This document shows positions 16,023-24,487 of a stretch of DNA of 37,943 nt, piece after piece. The stretch lies in NCBI GenBank assembly GCA_002393955.1, contig DGSK01000023.1:1-37943 (forward strand), written 5' to 3'. A program made the position numbers and the translations under genes. The stretch comes from Lachnospiraceae bacterium UBA4364 (GTDB taxonomy: Bacteria; Bacillota; Clostridia; Lachnospirales; Lachnospiraceae). A model generated the notes under the pieces. The model was not told where the DNA came from and did not search any database. It saw only the letters and a list, made by a program, of their open reading frames with translations. The first letter of the stretch is position 1. The number at the start of each line of letters is the position of its first letter.

Positions 16023-16874
16023 ATGAACAAAGATAAGACAATGCTTAAGATATTTTTTGCTATCACTTTTGTTTTCTACGGCATACTTGTCTGCATTATT
16101 CCGGTAAGGGCAGATGTGGGTCCGAAGCCGTCGATTGATCTTACGGTTGTTAATGCACCGGAAAGCTATTATGTAGCACTGCTTACAAACCGGGCTACAC
16201 CTGAAGAACGCGGAGTGCCAAATGTTAACAGTAAACTTAAGCTTGAGGAGGTAAATGATGAAAGTGTAGTGGAATATCTTAAGGGATTCCTTTATGATGG
16301 CTGGTTTTATCATGAAACACCGGTGGGGGATAGTTATTACCGTTCAAATGCTGAAAATCGTTATATTTTTGATTATAGTGTGCCAAATCCATTCAAAGCA
16401 ATCATTATTGATACCAACGGGGATGTGCATATCAGTGATGCGCTCAATCGTGTGGAGTATAATGCTGAGTGTAATTTTGATGTGGAGGCCGGAACACTGA
16501 CAGAAAATAGGGATAATAAGGTGCGAGGACGCATTATCGCTGTGGTGTTGTGTTACATATTCACTCTTGGCATTGAGGGCATAGTACTTAAGATTTTCAG
16601 ATATCCGCTAACCAAAAGGAATGAATTCAGTTTTCTCTTTATAAATACGGTAACGAATATTTCCCTGAGTTGCTACTTGATCAGTCATGCTCCATTGGGA
16701 GGATTTTTGTTTTTGTTCGTACTGCGATATGCGGAAGTGGTGATAATACTGATAGAGGGGACATTCTATGCCGTAATGCTACGGGATAAGAGTGGTAAGG
16801 TCAGGGTATTACGGGGATTTGTCTACAGTCTTGTTGCAAATCTCGCAAGTGCTATTATGAGTTTTATAGTTTAG
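16023..16874 (+). CDS. Exported protein with C-terminal membrane domain
   Basis: A 283-residue protein. A signal peptide (residues 1-30) ends near VRADVGPKPS, a typical start of the mature part. An outer domain (30-165) is followed by four membrane segments (from about 168, beginning GRIIAVVLCYIFTLGIEG). The membrane half is paralogous to the protein at 9390: shared FRYPL.K and INT.TN, and IEG.F.A..L.D..GK. GCGAGGAACGAGAG lies in front of ATG. Function unknown; the signal-plus-membrane architecture suggests a surface or envelope role. Confidence 0.65.
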   Translation: MNKDKTMLKIFFAITFVFYGILVCIIPVRADVGPKPSIDLTVVNAPESYYVALLTNRATPEERGVPNVNSKLKLEEVNDESVVEYLKGFLYDGWFYHETPVGDSYYRSNAENRYIFDYSVPNPFKAIIIDTNGDVHISDALNRVEYNAECNFDVEAGTLTENRDNKVRGRIIAVVLCYIFTLGIEGIVLKIFRYPLTKRNEFSFLFINTVTNISLSCYLISHAPLGGFLFLFVLRYAEVVIILIEGTFYAVMLRDKSGKVRVLRGFVYSLVANLASAIMSFIV

Positions 16875-16876
16875 AT

Positions 16877-17181
16877 ATGAATCTAAGGATAGAAATGAAA
16901 GCTTTATGGGAAAAAATCGTCCGGTCATATGGAATTCAGTTCGCCATATTGTTGCTGCTGCAGATCAGCACGGACCTTCCATGCAGTATATTCCTGATAT
17001 ACCATATGTGTTATTGAATGTCGCAGAATTTGGGATAAAAATAATAATGCCTGTTCCTATTGTCCTGGTGTCTTATTATTTTCAGAAAAAATTTTTATTC
17101 AGGGAAATTGTAGAAAAGGAAAAAAGCAGGCGTAATAATATGAAATCACATAGTACGACATGCGTAACAAGAACGGAATAG
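16877..17181 (+). pseudogene. Frameshifted small membrane protein gene
   Basis: ATG 16877 opens MNLRIEMKALWEKIVRSYG... and a hydrophobic helix (IQFAILLLLQ) up to TGA 17015-17017. In the next frame (which also has an ATG at 16906) the segment VLLNVAEFGIKIIMPVPIVL and VSYYFQKKFLFREI continues the membrane protein to TAG 17179-17181. A one-base change around 16995-17010 would join both into about 100 residues. The frame used alone from 16906 has an unlikely N-terminus. It directly follows the related membrane gene at 16023. Confidence 0.5.
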
Positions 17182-17209
17182 GGGCTTCACAAAAAATTCA
17201 CAAAATTTG

Positions 17210-17236
17210 TTAGCACTCGCACTTGACGAGTGCTAA
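17210..17236 (+). promoter_or_regulatory. CIRCE operator (HrcA binding site)
   Basis: Perfect match to the CIRCE element: TTAGCACTC, nine bases, GAGTGCTAA. It overlaps the -35 region of the hsp20 promoter, so HrcA binding would block transcription until heat or unfolding stress titrates the repressor. Confidence 0.96.
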
Positions 17237-17251
17237 TAACGGTGCTATTAT
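17223..17251 (+). promoter_or_regulatory. Housekeeping promoter of hsp20
   Basis: TTGACG (17223-17228), 17-bp spacer, TATTAT (17246-17251). The -35 and the spacer start lie inside the right half of the CIRCE element. Confidence 0.85.
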
Positions 17252-17334
17252 AACGTCAGAACGAAAGAAGAAGCGGGAAACGGACAGGCACAGGGCCTGC
17301 GGATCCCTCGTATAAATAAAAGGAGGAATGACTT

Positions 17335-17778
17335 ATGATGTATGCACCCAGTATTTTTGATGAAAGACTTATGGATTCTATTTTTGACGGATTATTTGAG
17401 ACTCCCGGAACAGAAACGCACAGTGTGGTCAACAGACTTGCAACAATGAAGACCGACATCAGCGAAAAGGACGGCGACTATCACATGGAGATAGAGATGC
17501 CGGGGTACAAGAAGGAGAACATAACCGCAGAGCTTAAAAATGGTTATCTGATAGTAACCGGCAAGACAGATGATAATGAAGAGAAAAAGGACGATAAAGG
17601 CAATGTTATCTATTCGGAGCGTCACACCGGCGAGTGCAGAAGAAGCTACCATGTAGGCAGCTATCTGGATAAGGATGACATAAAGGCAGGCTTTGAGAAT
17701 GGTATTCTCACCCTGGACTTCCCGTCAGAAAGAAAACATCCTCAGGTTGAGGAAAAGAAGTTCATAGCAATAAGCTGA
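17335..17778 (+). CDS. hsp20: Hsp20 / alpha-crystallin family small heat-shock protein
   Basis: A 147-residue cytoplasmic chaperone that holds unfolding proteins. The N-terminal arm (residues 1-38) is followed by an alpha-crystallin domain (about 39-138): DISEKDGDYHMEIEMPGYKK at its start, and the conserved end G.LTLDFP (GILTLDFPSE). An IAIS-type C-terminus matches the oligomerisation I-x-I motif. AGGAGG is 8 bases before ATG 17335; a second ATG follows immediately. A CIRCE operator and a strong terminator make it a single-gene unit. Confidence 0.95.
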   Translation: MMYAPSIFDERLMDSIFDGLFETPGTETHSVVNRLATMKTDISEKDGDYHMEIEMPGYKKENITAELKNGYLIVTGKTDDNEEKKDDKGNVIYSERHTGECRRSYHVGSYLDKDDIKAGFENGILTLDFPSERKHPQVEEKKFIAIS

Positions 17779-17820
17779 CAGTTACTTAAATTTACCTAAA
17801 ACTACTCCCCACCTCTTTCC

Positions 17821-17853
17821 GGCCCGGATGGATATATACCATCCGGGCCTTTT
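17821..17853 (+). terminator. Rho-independent terminator of hsp20
   Basis: Perfect 11-bp stem GGCCCGGATGG / CCATCCGGGCC with a 7-base loop followed by TTTT. Confidence 0.93.
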
Positions 17854-17906
17854 GTGTGCTGATGGGAATAGAGTGCGCCGTGCGTATAGCGGAGGATAAG
17901 GAATTA

Positions 17907-17915
17907 TGCTATAAT
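17907..17915 (+). promoter_or_regulatory. Extended -10 promoter close to a start codon
   Basis: TGCTATAAT with no convincing -35. Transcription would begin near 17922, only about 5 bases before ATG 17927, so the mRNA would be nearly leaderless. No ribosome binding site is visible there. Confidence 0.5.
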
Positions 17916-17926
17916 ATCCTCAGTTA

Positions 17927-19363
17927 ATGAAGAAGAAGATCAAAAAAATACTGACTATCATAATTTTTTCAATAGCGGCCGTTATTATCCTTGTTACCGC
18001 GTCTTATTTCGGGTGGAAAAACTGGAAGGAAAAGCACAGGACATACAGCGATATAAGGATTGCGGAATTAACGGGAACTGCTACGGTTGTCCGTAATGGT
18101 GAGTATATTAAGCTCTATGACAATATGCCGCTGATGGAGCGTGATGAGATCACCCTTTACCAGGGGACGCTTATCATTACTATAGATAACAGTACGGTTT
18201 TGTGCCTGGAGGATGGGACTGATATTCTGCTTAGAGAGTTAGGCGGAGATGAAGATTTCAGTACGAAAATATTCATGTTTTCAGGGGCTGTTACGGGAAG
18301 GATCCTTCCTGTTACGGAGCAGCCGATTGCTGTTAACAACAGCTGCTGCGGTATGTCAACGTCTGATTCGATTTTCCGTATCAGCTCGGCGGATGATGAA
18401 CATGATGCAAGGATTTCGGTTTTTGACGGTGAGGCAGATGTTTATGTAACCGGCGTCGGTGGACGTATTGCAATCGATGAGGTGCCTGCTCCGATGGAAA
18501 AAGAGGCATACTACAGGGCAGATGAATCATCCACATCTTTACTGGATGATGAATTAAAAGATATAGACTATGACACGATACCGACGCAGGGAGTGTCGTA
18601 TCTTCAGTTTTTGAGTGAAGGTACCGCATCGGAACGTCTGAGGGAATTTCTGGCTGAAGCGGCTGAAGAATTGTCGAATACCTATGTTCATAACAACAGA
18701 AGTAACGGTGAACGGGATACCTTACGGGCTATCGGAGAGGCTTCTGCTGTTTTGTCATCTGTAAAGAGGGGCGATTATGTTTTCTTTGGAAACTATGATC
18801 AGGGATTTGCAGCCGGGGATGAAAAGATAGAATGGCTGGTGGTGGATAAGGCGGACGGAAAGGCGCTGCTGATATCAAGGTATGCTCTGGCGTCCGGATG
18901 TTATGATGCGGATATGGCAGTTCGGGGAAGGGAAAAACTTAACTGGCAGACCAGTAATATCAGAGAGTGGCTTAATACTGACTTTTATGAAAGTGCATTT
19001 TCTGACGAGGAAAAAGCAATGATAGTATGTGGTGCAGACGGCGTGAGCGATGATAATGTATTCCTGTTAAGCGAGTCTGATGCGATGCAGTATTTTAACG
19101 GAAAGATTGTGAATAAGGAATATGACATATCGGATCCTGTGAACTGCAATGCGAGACTGGTATCTTATCCCTGTGAGCTGGCATCTGTACCCGGCAGCAA
19201 AAAGGGAAGCTGTAACTGGCTGCTCAGGACATATTCGGAGACCGGAAAAGTAATGATCATCAATGAGTATGGTGCTATTGCACCGGCTGATCCGGAGGAC
19301 TATATGGGGATACTGCCGGCAATATATGTAGAGTACTCTGATTCGACAGGCGATATGCGTTGA
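17927..19363 (+). CDS. Membrane-anchored FecR-like / DUF6273 protein
   Basis: A 478-residue protein. Lys-rich N-terminus and one membrane helix (about residues 8-28), then a FecR-like region (about 45-180: GTATVVRNGEYIKLYDNMPL, and a typical VFDGEADVYVTG). A linker of about 80 residues leads to a DUF6273-type domain (about 270-475) with IEWLVVDKADGKALLISRYA, SNIREWLNTDFYESAFS and NVFLLSESDA. The outer part probably binds a ligand or cell-wall component; this is inference. It stands alone between a terminator and the DUF5722 gene, and seems translated from a nearly leaderless mRNA. Confidence 0.8.
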   Translation: MKKKIKKILTIIIFSIAAVIILVTASYFGWKNWKEKHRTYSDIRIAELTGTATVVRNGEYIKLYDNMPLMERDEITLYQGTLIITIDNSTVLCLEDGTDILLRELGGDEDFSTKIFMFSGAVTGRILPVTEQPIAVNNSCCGMSTSDSIFRISSADDEHDARISVFDGEADVYVTGVGGRIAIDEVPAPMEKEAYYRADESSTSLLDDELKDIDYDTIPTQGVSYLQFLSEGTASERLREFLAEAAEELSNTYVHNNRSNGERDTLRAIGEASAVLSSVKRGDYVFFGNYDQGFAAGDEKIEWLVVDKADGKALLISRYALASGCYDADMAVRGREKLNWQTSNIREWLNTDFYESAFSDEEKAMIVCGADGVSDDNVFLLSESDAMQYFNGKIVNKEYDISDPVNCNARLVSYPCELASVPGSKKGSCNWLLRTYSETGKVMIINEYGAIAPADPEDYMGILPAIYVEYSDSTGDMR

Positions 19364-19448
19364 GCTATACTTTATAAAAACGGTTCACACCGTGCAGTCT
19401 TGTCAGATGGTGTTATAGAGAATTAAAAAAATTTAAGGAGGTGAAAGG

Positions 19449-20951
19449 ATGTTAACTGATTTGATTGTTGGATCTAAAGGCATCAAAACAAGAGGTCTGA
19501 GAAGGTTCGTAAGCATGCTTGCGCTTGTCATTATGGTGATCACTTTTATAAGCGGTACCATTGGTGTGGACGCAGCTAAAGCCGTAACCTACGGACCGAC
19601 ATTTGCAAGCTCTGCATCTGCAGTGCTTCTTGATGGTAATACTGTTTCTTTTACAGCGGTATTTCCTTCAGTGGCGCCGAGTGATGACGGGCTGCTTTAT
19701 CTTTATCAGCTTGCCACATATGAGTATGCTATTGGTGCGAACGCTCCTATAGCGCAGGCTGCCAACAGTATGCAGCCGACATTCACGTTTGCACTTAACC
19801 ACAAGCAGGCAGACACCAGGCTGTATTCCAAATTTGTAGTTGCAAGCAGGATAAACGGTGTTATGACTATGTTGTGCCAGCCTCAGTACATTACCAATCC
19901 CGAGCTGCTCGCAACACATACACACCCGAGAAAAGCTAATGCAAAGAAGGGGCTGCAGGGCGTTGATTTTATGAATCTTCATATGAATCAGACAACACAG
20001 ATCTCTCCGGCAAACCTTCCGCGCGTGGCACAGGTTATCAACAATGGCGCAGATCAGGCAATGACCAATCCTTATTCAAGGGCAGGCATCATTCCTACCG
20101 ATCCCCATCCCGGGATAGCAAGCTACTATATGCTCAATGCCAATGATGCACAGGGCGTAAGCCTGCTTGCAAGCAAGATGGAATACTATGCTGCCAATGC
20201 AGGCGCAACAGATGACTGGATCATCGGCAATGAAGTAAATGTACGCCAGTGGAACTATATGATTTTCATCAGCTGGGATGAGTATATGAGGCAGTATGAG
20301 CAGGCATTCAGGGTATGTTATACTGCAATAAAGAGCAACAATGCCAATGCGGAAGTATTCTTCTGTCTTGATCAGAACTGGGACAGGAACAGGCCTGCTT
20401 CACATAGTGAATACTATGAATATATGGATGGCAAGGACTTCGTTGACCGGTTTGCAGCAGATATTTCCGCTACCGGCAATATCAGCTGGGGACTTGCGCA
20501 GCACCCTTATACGGTTCCTCTTACTTATGCAAAGTTCTGGGATATGTCAGGATGTCCTGACGGGGGATATATGGCTAATATGATAAACAGCAACAAGATG
20601 GTATCCTTCCAGAACCTTACGACTATTACCAATTACATGGCAACCAATCCTGCGCTGCTTAGTCCTGCGGGAACGGTAAGGCCTATAATCCTCAGTGAAG
20701 TGGGCATAGCAAACGGACAGGGAGATCAGGTGCAGGCTGCTGCACTCTGTGCATCCTATGTGGCTGCATCGACTAATCCTTATGTCGAGCAGATCATATA
20801 CCTTAATGCCAATCACGGAAACTTTGATACAACACTTCTTCCGATGGCACAGGATATGTACAACAATATGGATGGCCCTAACGCACAGGCATATATGAAT
20901 CAGGCACTTCAGACCATGGGTGTGACAAGCTTTTCCCAGGTTATACATTAA
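19449..20951 (+). CDS. Secreted DUF5722-like glycoside hydrolase fold protein
   Basis: A 500-residue protein. Signal peptide (about residues 1-43, hydrophobic MLALVIMVITFISGTIGV, cleavage near DAAKA), a beta-rich region (about 48-150), then a (beta/alpha)8-barrel-type domain. Two glutamates sit in the usual clan GH-A positions: Glu262 in IIGNEVN and Glu417 in ILSEVGI, fitting acid/base and nucleophile. This points to a retaining glycosidase of the DUF5722 group; substrate unknown. Excellent ribosome binding site AAGGAGGTG. It is followed by a terminator and by genes for polysaccharide O-acetylation, so an exopolysaccharide is a plausible substrate. Confidence 0.78.
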   Translation: MLTDLIVGSKGIKTRGLRRFVSMLALVIMVITFISGTIGVDAAKAVTYGPTFASSASAVLLDGNTVSFTAVFPSVAPSDDGLLYLYQLATYEYAIGANAPIAQAANSMQPTFTFALNHKQADTRLYSKFVVASRINGVMTMLCQPQYITNPELLATHTHPRKANAKKGLQGVDFMNLHMNQTTQISPANLPRVAQVINNGADQAMTNPYSRAGIIPTDPHPGIASYYMLNANDAQGVSLLASKMEYYAANAGATDDWIIGNEVNVRQWNYMIFISWDEYMRQYEQAFRVCYTAIKSNNANAEVFFCLDQNWDRNRPASHSEYYEYMDGKDFVDRFAADISATGNISWGLAQHPYTVPLTYAKFWDMSGCPDGGYMANMINSNKMVSFQNLTTITNYMATNPALLSPAGTVRPIILSEVGIANGQGDQVQAAALCASYVAASTNPYVEQIIYLNANHGNFDTTLLPMAQDMYNNMDGPNAQAYMNQALQTMGVTSFSQVIH

Positions 20952-20980
20952 GTAGAAGCGAATAAAACATAACATAACGG

Positions 20981-21031
20981 GGCTGCCGCCTTGATGATCA
21001 TTATCATCTGAAACGGCAGCCTCTTTGTTTT
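20981..21031 (+). terminator. Terminator after the DUF5722 gene
   Basis: Arms GGCTGCCG (20981-20988) and CGGCAGCC (21014-21021), with inner GATGAT/ATCATC pairing, followed by TCTTTGTTTT. Confidence 0.85.
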
Positions 21032-21137
21032 CACCATGATGAGAAAAGAGAAAAGAGTTTGGGACTATAGATGGCGGATAAACGGTCTTTATGATAAAAT
21101 ACTTCCGAAATGCTTCGTATGTAAAGAGGTAGAAATT

Positions 21138-21494
21138 ATGCTTAAGAAAAAGGAAGATATACAGCCGGTCATCATTGAGAATATGAAGGGCGGAGAAAAA
21201 TATATAAAAAGGTTCAACACCGTGGATAAGGACGGCTTTACCGGCAATGCGGATGTGGTGGCAAGGCTTGTGCTGATACCCGGTGCGACTATAGGCTACC
21301 ATGAACATGTTGGTAATGAGGAAGCCATAATGGTTATTTCCGGCACTGCCAGATGCACTGATGACGGTGAGGTTTATGAGATGCATCCCGGTGATGTGAC
21401 CATATGCAGGGAGCATCATTTCCATGGGATTGAGAATGCATCTGCTGATGAAGACCTTGAGATATATGCGGTAGTTATAAAAACAGACAGGTGA
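21138..21494 (+). CDS. Cupin-domain protein
   Basis: 118 residues from ATG 21138, which follows AGAGGTAG. A longer frame from 21036 starts inside the terminator tail and is less likely. Cupin motif 1 is GYHEHVGNEEAIMVISGTA with metal ligands His-His-Glu; motif 2 is HPGDVTICREHHFHGIEN with the fourth ligand His. Single-domain cupins of this kind act as small sugar-binding, isomerase or dioxygenase-like proteins; the exact reaction cannot be told. The stop is 4 bases before the MBOAT start, so both are co-translated or at least co-transcribed. Confidence 0.85.
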   Translation: MLKKKEDIQPVIIENMKGGEKYIKRFNTVDKDGFTGNADVVARLVLIPGATIGYHEHVGNEEAIMVISGTARCTDDGEVYEMHPGDVTICREHHFHGIENASADEDLEIYAVVIKTDR

Positions 21495-21498
21495 TAAG

Positions 21499-22983
21499 AT
21501 GCTTTTTTCTTCGATGATATTTTTGTGGGCGTTTCTGCCTGCAGTCATTCTGATATATTTTCTTATCAATGTGCTCCCTGTAAAAGACGGAGTTCTGAAG
21601 GTCAGACTGAAAAATTCGTTCCTGCTTCTCGCAAGTCTCTTTTTTTATGCCTGGGGCGGGATTTATTATCTGGCGATAATGATCTTTACCATTATCGCTG
21701 ACTATACGGGTGCCCTGCTTATGGATAAGGCTGCGGAAGAAAAAAAGCGCAGACTTATCATGGTCGGGATCCTGGCTGTCAACATAGCGGTACTTTTCTT
21801 TTTTAAGTATTTCAATATGGTCATAAACATAATAGAGGCGTTCATGGCACCGGGAGACAGAGGCGTACTCGCTTCTGTATTTGCGCTGGAGGGAACGGGT
21901 GCACTGGGGATCCCTGAAATAGTGCTGCCCATAGGCATATCTTTCTTTACATTTCAGGCGATGTCTTACGTGGTGGATGTCTACCACAGGAAGTGCGATG
22001 TACAGAAGGATGTGTTGGACTTTGCCCTGTACATATCTTTGTTCCCACAGCTTATTGCCGGCCCTATTGTCCAGTACAGCGATATAGAAAAACAGTTGCG
22101 GGGCAGGCAGGAAAGCTTTGACAGGTTTTCTGCCGGCGTGAAGCGTTTCTGTTACGGTCTGGCTAAAAAGGTTATGATCGCCAATTCCCTTGCGGAGTGC
22201 GCAGACAGCATATGGGCATCGGATATAGGAAGCCTTGGTACTGCCACTGCCTTTCTGGGAGCTGTATGCTACACCCTTCAGATATACTATGATTTTTCCG
22301 GTTATTCCGATATGGCGATCGGACTTGGAAAGATGTTCGGCTTCGAATTCCGGGAGAATTTCAATTACCCCTATACTTCGCTTTCGGTCCGTGAATTCTG
22401 GCGCAGGTGGCATATTTCCCTGTCATCGTGGTTCAGGGATTATGTGTATATTCCTCTTGGGGGCAGCAGGCGGGGGCTTAAGAGAACCTGTATTAATCTC
22501 TTTATAGTTTTTCTGCTGACGGGTTTCTGGCACGGGGCCAATTTTACCTTCATATTCTGGGGGCTGTATTATGCGGTATTCCTGCTTGTTGAAAGGCTAT
22601 TCCTCGGGAAGTATCTGGATAAAAACCCGGTTAAGGTTCTTAATATTATCTACACATTTTTTGTGGTGATGGTAGGCTGGATCTTTTTCCGGTCGGATGA
22701 CATACTGCAGGGCTTTGAGTTTACCGGCCAGCTTTTTGTGGGTGCGGGCTCTGCGGAAAACAGTATCATGAATTTCCTTTCCATGAAGATGCTTTTGGTA
22801 CTGCCTCCTGCGTTGATGCTGTGCGGACCGGTGCAGCGGCTGCTTGAAAAAACGTATAAAAAGTATTCGGGAAATATAGCTGTGCGCATTGCTGATTTAG
22901 GGATACAGGCCGCATTTCTGCTTGTATCCGTGGTGCTGATAGTGAGTGGAACATATAATCCGTTTATATATTTTCAGTTTTAG
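21499..22983 (+). CDS. MBOAT family O-acyltransferase (AlgI/DltB-like)
   Basis: A 494-residue polytopic membrane enzyme of about 10-12 helices. Family marks: LPIGISFFTFQAMSYVVDVY around 144-162, FPQLIAGPIVQY around 182-193, YYDFSGYSDMAIGLGKMFGF around 263-282, WRRWHISLSSWFRDYVYIPL with His305 and the catalytic His345 in TGFWHGA. AlgI-type enzymes pass acetyl groups across the membrane to an SGNH/DHHW partner that acetylates a polysaccharide. The gene at 23045 supplies such a partner. Start: AGGTGATAAG just before ATG, 4 bases after the cupin stop. Confidence 0.93.
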   Translation: MLFSSMIFLWAFLPAVILIYFLINVLPVKDGVLKVRLKNSFLLLASLFFYAWGGIYYLAIMIFTIIADYTGALLMDKAAEEKKRRLIMVGILAVNIAVLFFFKYFNMVINIIEAFMAPGDRGVLASVFALEGTGALGIPEIVLPIGISFFTFQAMSYVVDVYHRKCDVQKDVLDFALYISLFPQLIAGPIVQYSDIEKQLRGRQESFDRFSAGVKRFCYGLAKKVMIANSLAECADSIWASDIGSLGTATAFLGAVCYTLQIYYDFSGYSDMAIGLGKMFGFEFRENFNYPYTSLSVREFWRRWHISLSSWFRDYVYIPLGGSRRGLKRTCINLFIVFLLTGFWHGANFTFIFWGLYYAVFLLVERLFLGKYLDKNPVKVLNIIYTFFVVMVGWIFFRSDDILQGFEFTGQLFVGAGSAENSIMNFLSMKMLLVLPPALMLCGPVQRLLEKTYKKYSGNIAVRIADLGIQAAFLLVSVVLIVSGTYNPFIYFQF

Positions 22984-23044
22984 CTGCGAGTCGGGAAAAT
23001 AAGCCGCGCAGAGTGATTTACTCAGAGGGCGAAACAGGTAAATT

Positions 23045-24289
23045 ATGATGAAAGACAATAATAAATACCTAAATATAATATCGTCGGTTTTCTTTGTGCT
23101 GCTGCTTGCGCTGCCGCTGCCGCTGTGGCTTGTCCTGAATGCCGCTTCAACGGAGGGGAGCAGCCTCAGGAATTTTATTGCTCCGGCGAATACCGAAAAA
23201 AGAGCTCTTGCGGAATTGCCTGAAAGCATAGATCCTGCCACGGTGACGGCTGACTATGAGGCATACTATAATGACCACCTGCCTTTCAGGGACATGATGA
23301 TAAACTACTATAACGAGAAAAACAGCCGGCTGGAGTCGATCTACAGGAGACATATCGGCGCCGGAATTGCAAATATCCTGTATCCGGAGACGGTGGAAGA
23401 TGACTATGTATTTCCTGTTGCCAGTGACAATGAGATGGTACTTTTCGGCCGTGACGATTGGCTTTTCTACCTGGGTGAGAATTCACTGGATTACTACAGG
23501 GGATCGAATGTCATGGATGAAGAAGAAATGGCAGAGCATCTGGAACGTATGGAAGAGCTGCAGCGGATCTGTGACGATAAGGGCATACAGCTGGCATTCT
23601 TTATGATCCCAAACAAGGAAAGGATCTATACGGACAAAATGCCGACCTACAGAATAGAAAACGAAAGTGGAAGACAGAGGATCTTTACCGACTATGTGCA
23701 TGACAATTCAGATATCACATATGTCTATCCTGAAAAGGAACTGACGGAAGGCAGGTCTTTGGTGCCCATGTATTACAAATACGATACCCATTGGAATATG
23801 GCCGGAGCTTTTGTGGGCATGGAGGCACTGTACGAGGATATGGGGCTTCCTACGGAGGATATAGAGAATACGGTATACAGAGAAGATCCTTTCCCGGCTT
23901 CCGACGGGGATCTGATATCACTTGGCGGACTGGATCCGGCGCTTTACCCTGATGATGTGGCATATACTTTCTCCTACAGGCCGGAGCTTAATATTCTCAC
24001 ATTTGATAATACCCAGACCTCGGATCTTGTGTTCAGCGGACACTACAAAGTAACTACCGACAGCTCTAATGATGAATCCCTGGTGATGCTGGGGGATTCC
24101 TTTACATTGTCTGTCATGAATTATATGCTGCGTGATTTCCAGGAGTCCTGCTTTGCGAACAGAAGCGATGTTTTCAACATAAAAGATGAGATAAGGAATG
24201 CGGACATCATAGTCCTGGAGTCCTGCGAGAGACTTGACTACAGGCTCTGGGATGATGTGGATAATCTTATCGAAGTGCTGGAGGAATAA
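23045..24289 (+). CDS. DHHW family / AlgX-AlgJ-like SGNH acetyltransferase
   Basis: A 414-residue protein with an N-terminal membrane helix (about residues 10-32) and an outer catalytic domain. The triad-type motifs are YDTHW (Asp247, His249) and MLGDSFTLS with Ser352. EYYNDHLPFRD-like residues near 72-83 match the usual start of DHHW proteins. It probably receives acetyl groups from the MBOAT protein upstream and transfers them to hydroxyls of an extracellular polysaccharide. Two ATGs (23045, 23048) follow ACAGGTAA; either may be used. Gap to the upstream gene is 61 bp, so one operon is likely. Confidence 0.85.
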   Translation: MMKDNNKYLNIISSVFFVLLLALPLPLWLVLNAASTEGSSLRNFIAPANTEKRALAELPESIDPATVTADYEAYYNDHLPFRDMMINYYNEKNSRLESIYRRHIGAGIANILYPETVEDDYVFPVASDNEMVLFGRDDWLFYLGENSLDYYRGSNVMDEEEMAEHLERMEELQRICDDKGIQLAFFMIPNKERIYTDKMPTYRIENESGRQRIFTDYVHDNSDITYVYPEKELTEGRSLVPMYYKYDTHWNMAGAFVGMEALYEDMGLPTEDIENTVYREDPFPASDGDLISLGGLDPALYPDDVAYTFSYRPELNILTFDNTQTSDLVFSGHYKVTTDSSNDESLVMLGDSFTLSVMNYMLRDFQESCFANRSDVFNIKDEIRNADIIVLESCERLDYRLWDDVDNLIEVLEE

Positions 24290-24487
24290 AGCGTCGCAAT
24301 TGCCGCCTGGTTATCTCCGTGAGTGCAAAGTATCGGTAATGTTGTGGCCTTTTATGACAGGGGTTAAGTGAGCCGTGTAAACGGCCTCGCCGTCAGGCTG
24401 GATGCCGGTGCGAGGAAGTTAGTGGTATGTAATAAGCTGGAGGTTTTTGTCGGTTATTAAAAGTATCTGCAAGGGAGGATCAGTGTA
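24290..24487 (+). other. Structured intergenic region before the Nudix gene
   Basis: 198 bp without a gene. It contains complementary arms that would fold side by side: GCCGT/ACGGC (about 24372-24385) and CCTCGC/GCGAGG (about 24386-24416) with an inner GGC/GCC. No T-run follows, so it is not a standard terminator. A structured 5' leader of the Nudix gene is possible; I could not match it to a known riboswitch class. Confidence 0.35.

Noticed and set aside
16906..17181. 91-residue frame taken as an intact gene
   Set aside because: Its first ~35 residues lack sense while the shifted frame from 16877 gives a good membrane protein N-terminus. A frameshifted gene explains both.
20547..21569. 340-residue reading frame on the minus strand
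   Set aside because: It runs antisense across the end of the DUF5722 gene, the terminator and the cupin, has Cys/His-rich low-quality composition and no ribosome binding site. The plus-strand genes there have clear family motifs.
21475..22413. 312-residue minus-strand reading frame
   Set aside because: Antisense to the MBOAT gene, whose catalytic motifs leave no doubt about the true strand.
24290..24487. ykkC-type (guanidine or nucleoside diphosphate) riboswitch
   Set aside because: The core segments expected for this class were not found by eye. Recorded only as an unassigned structured leader.
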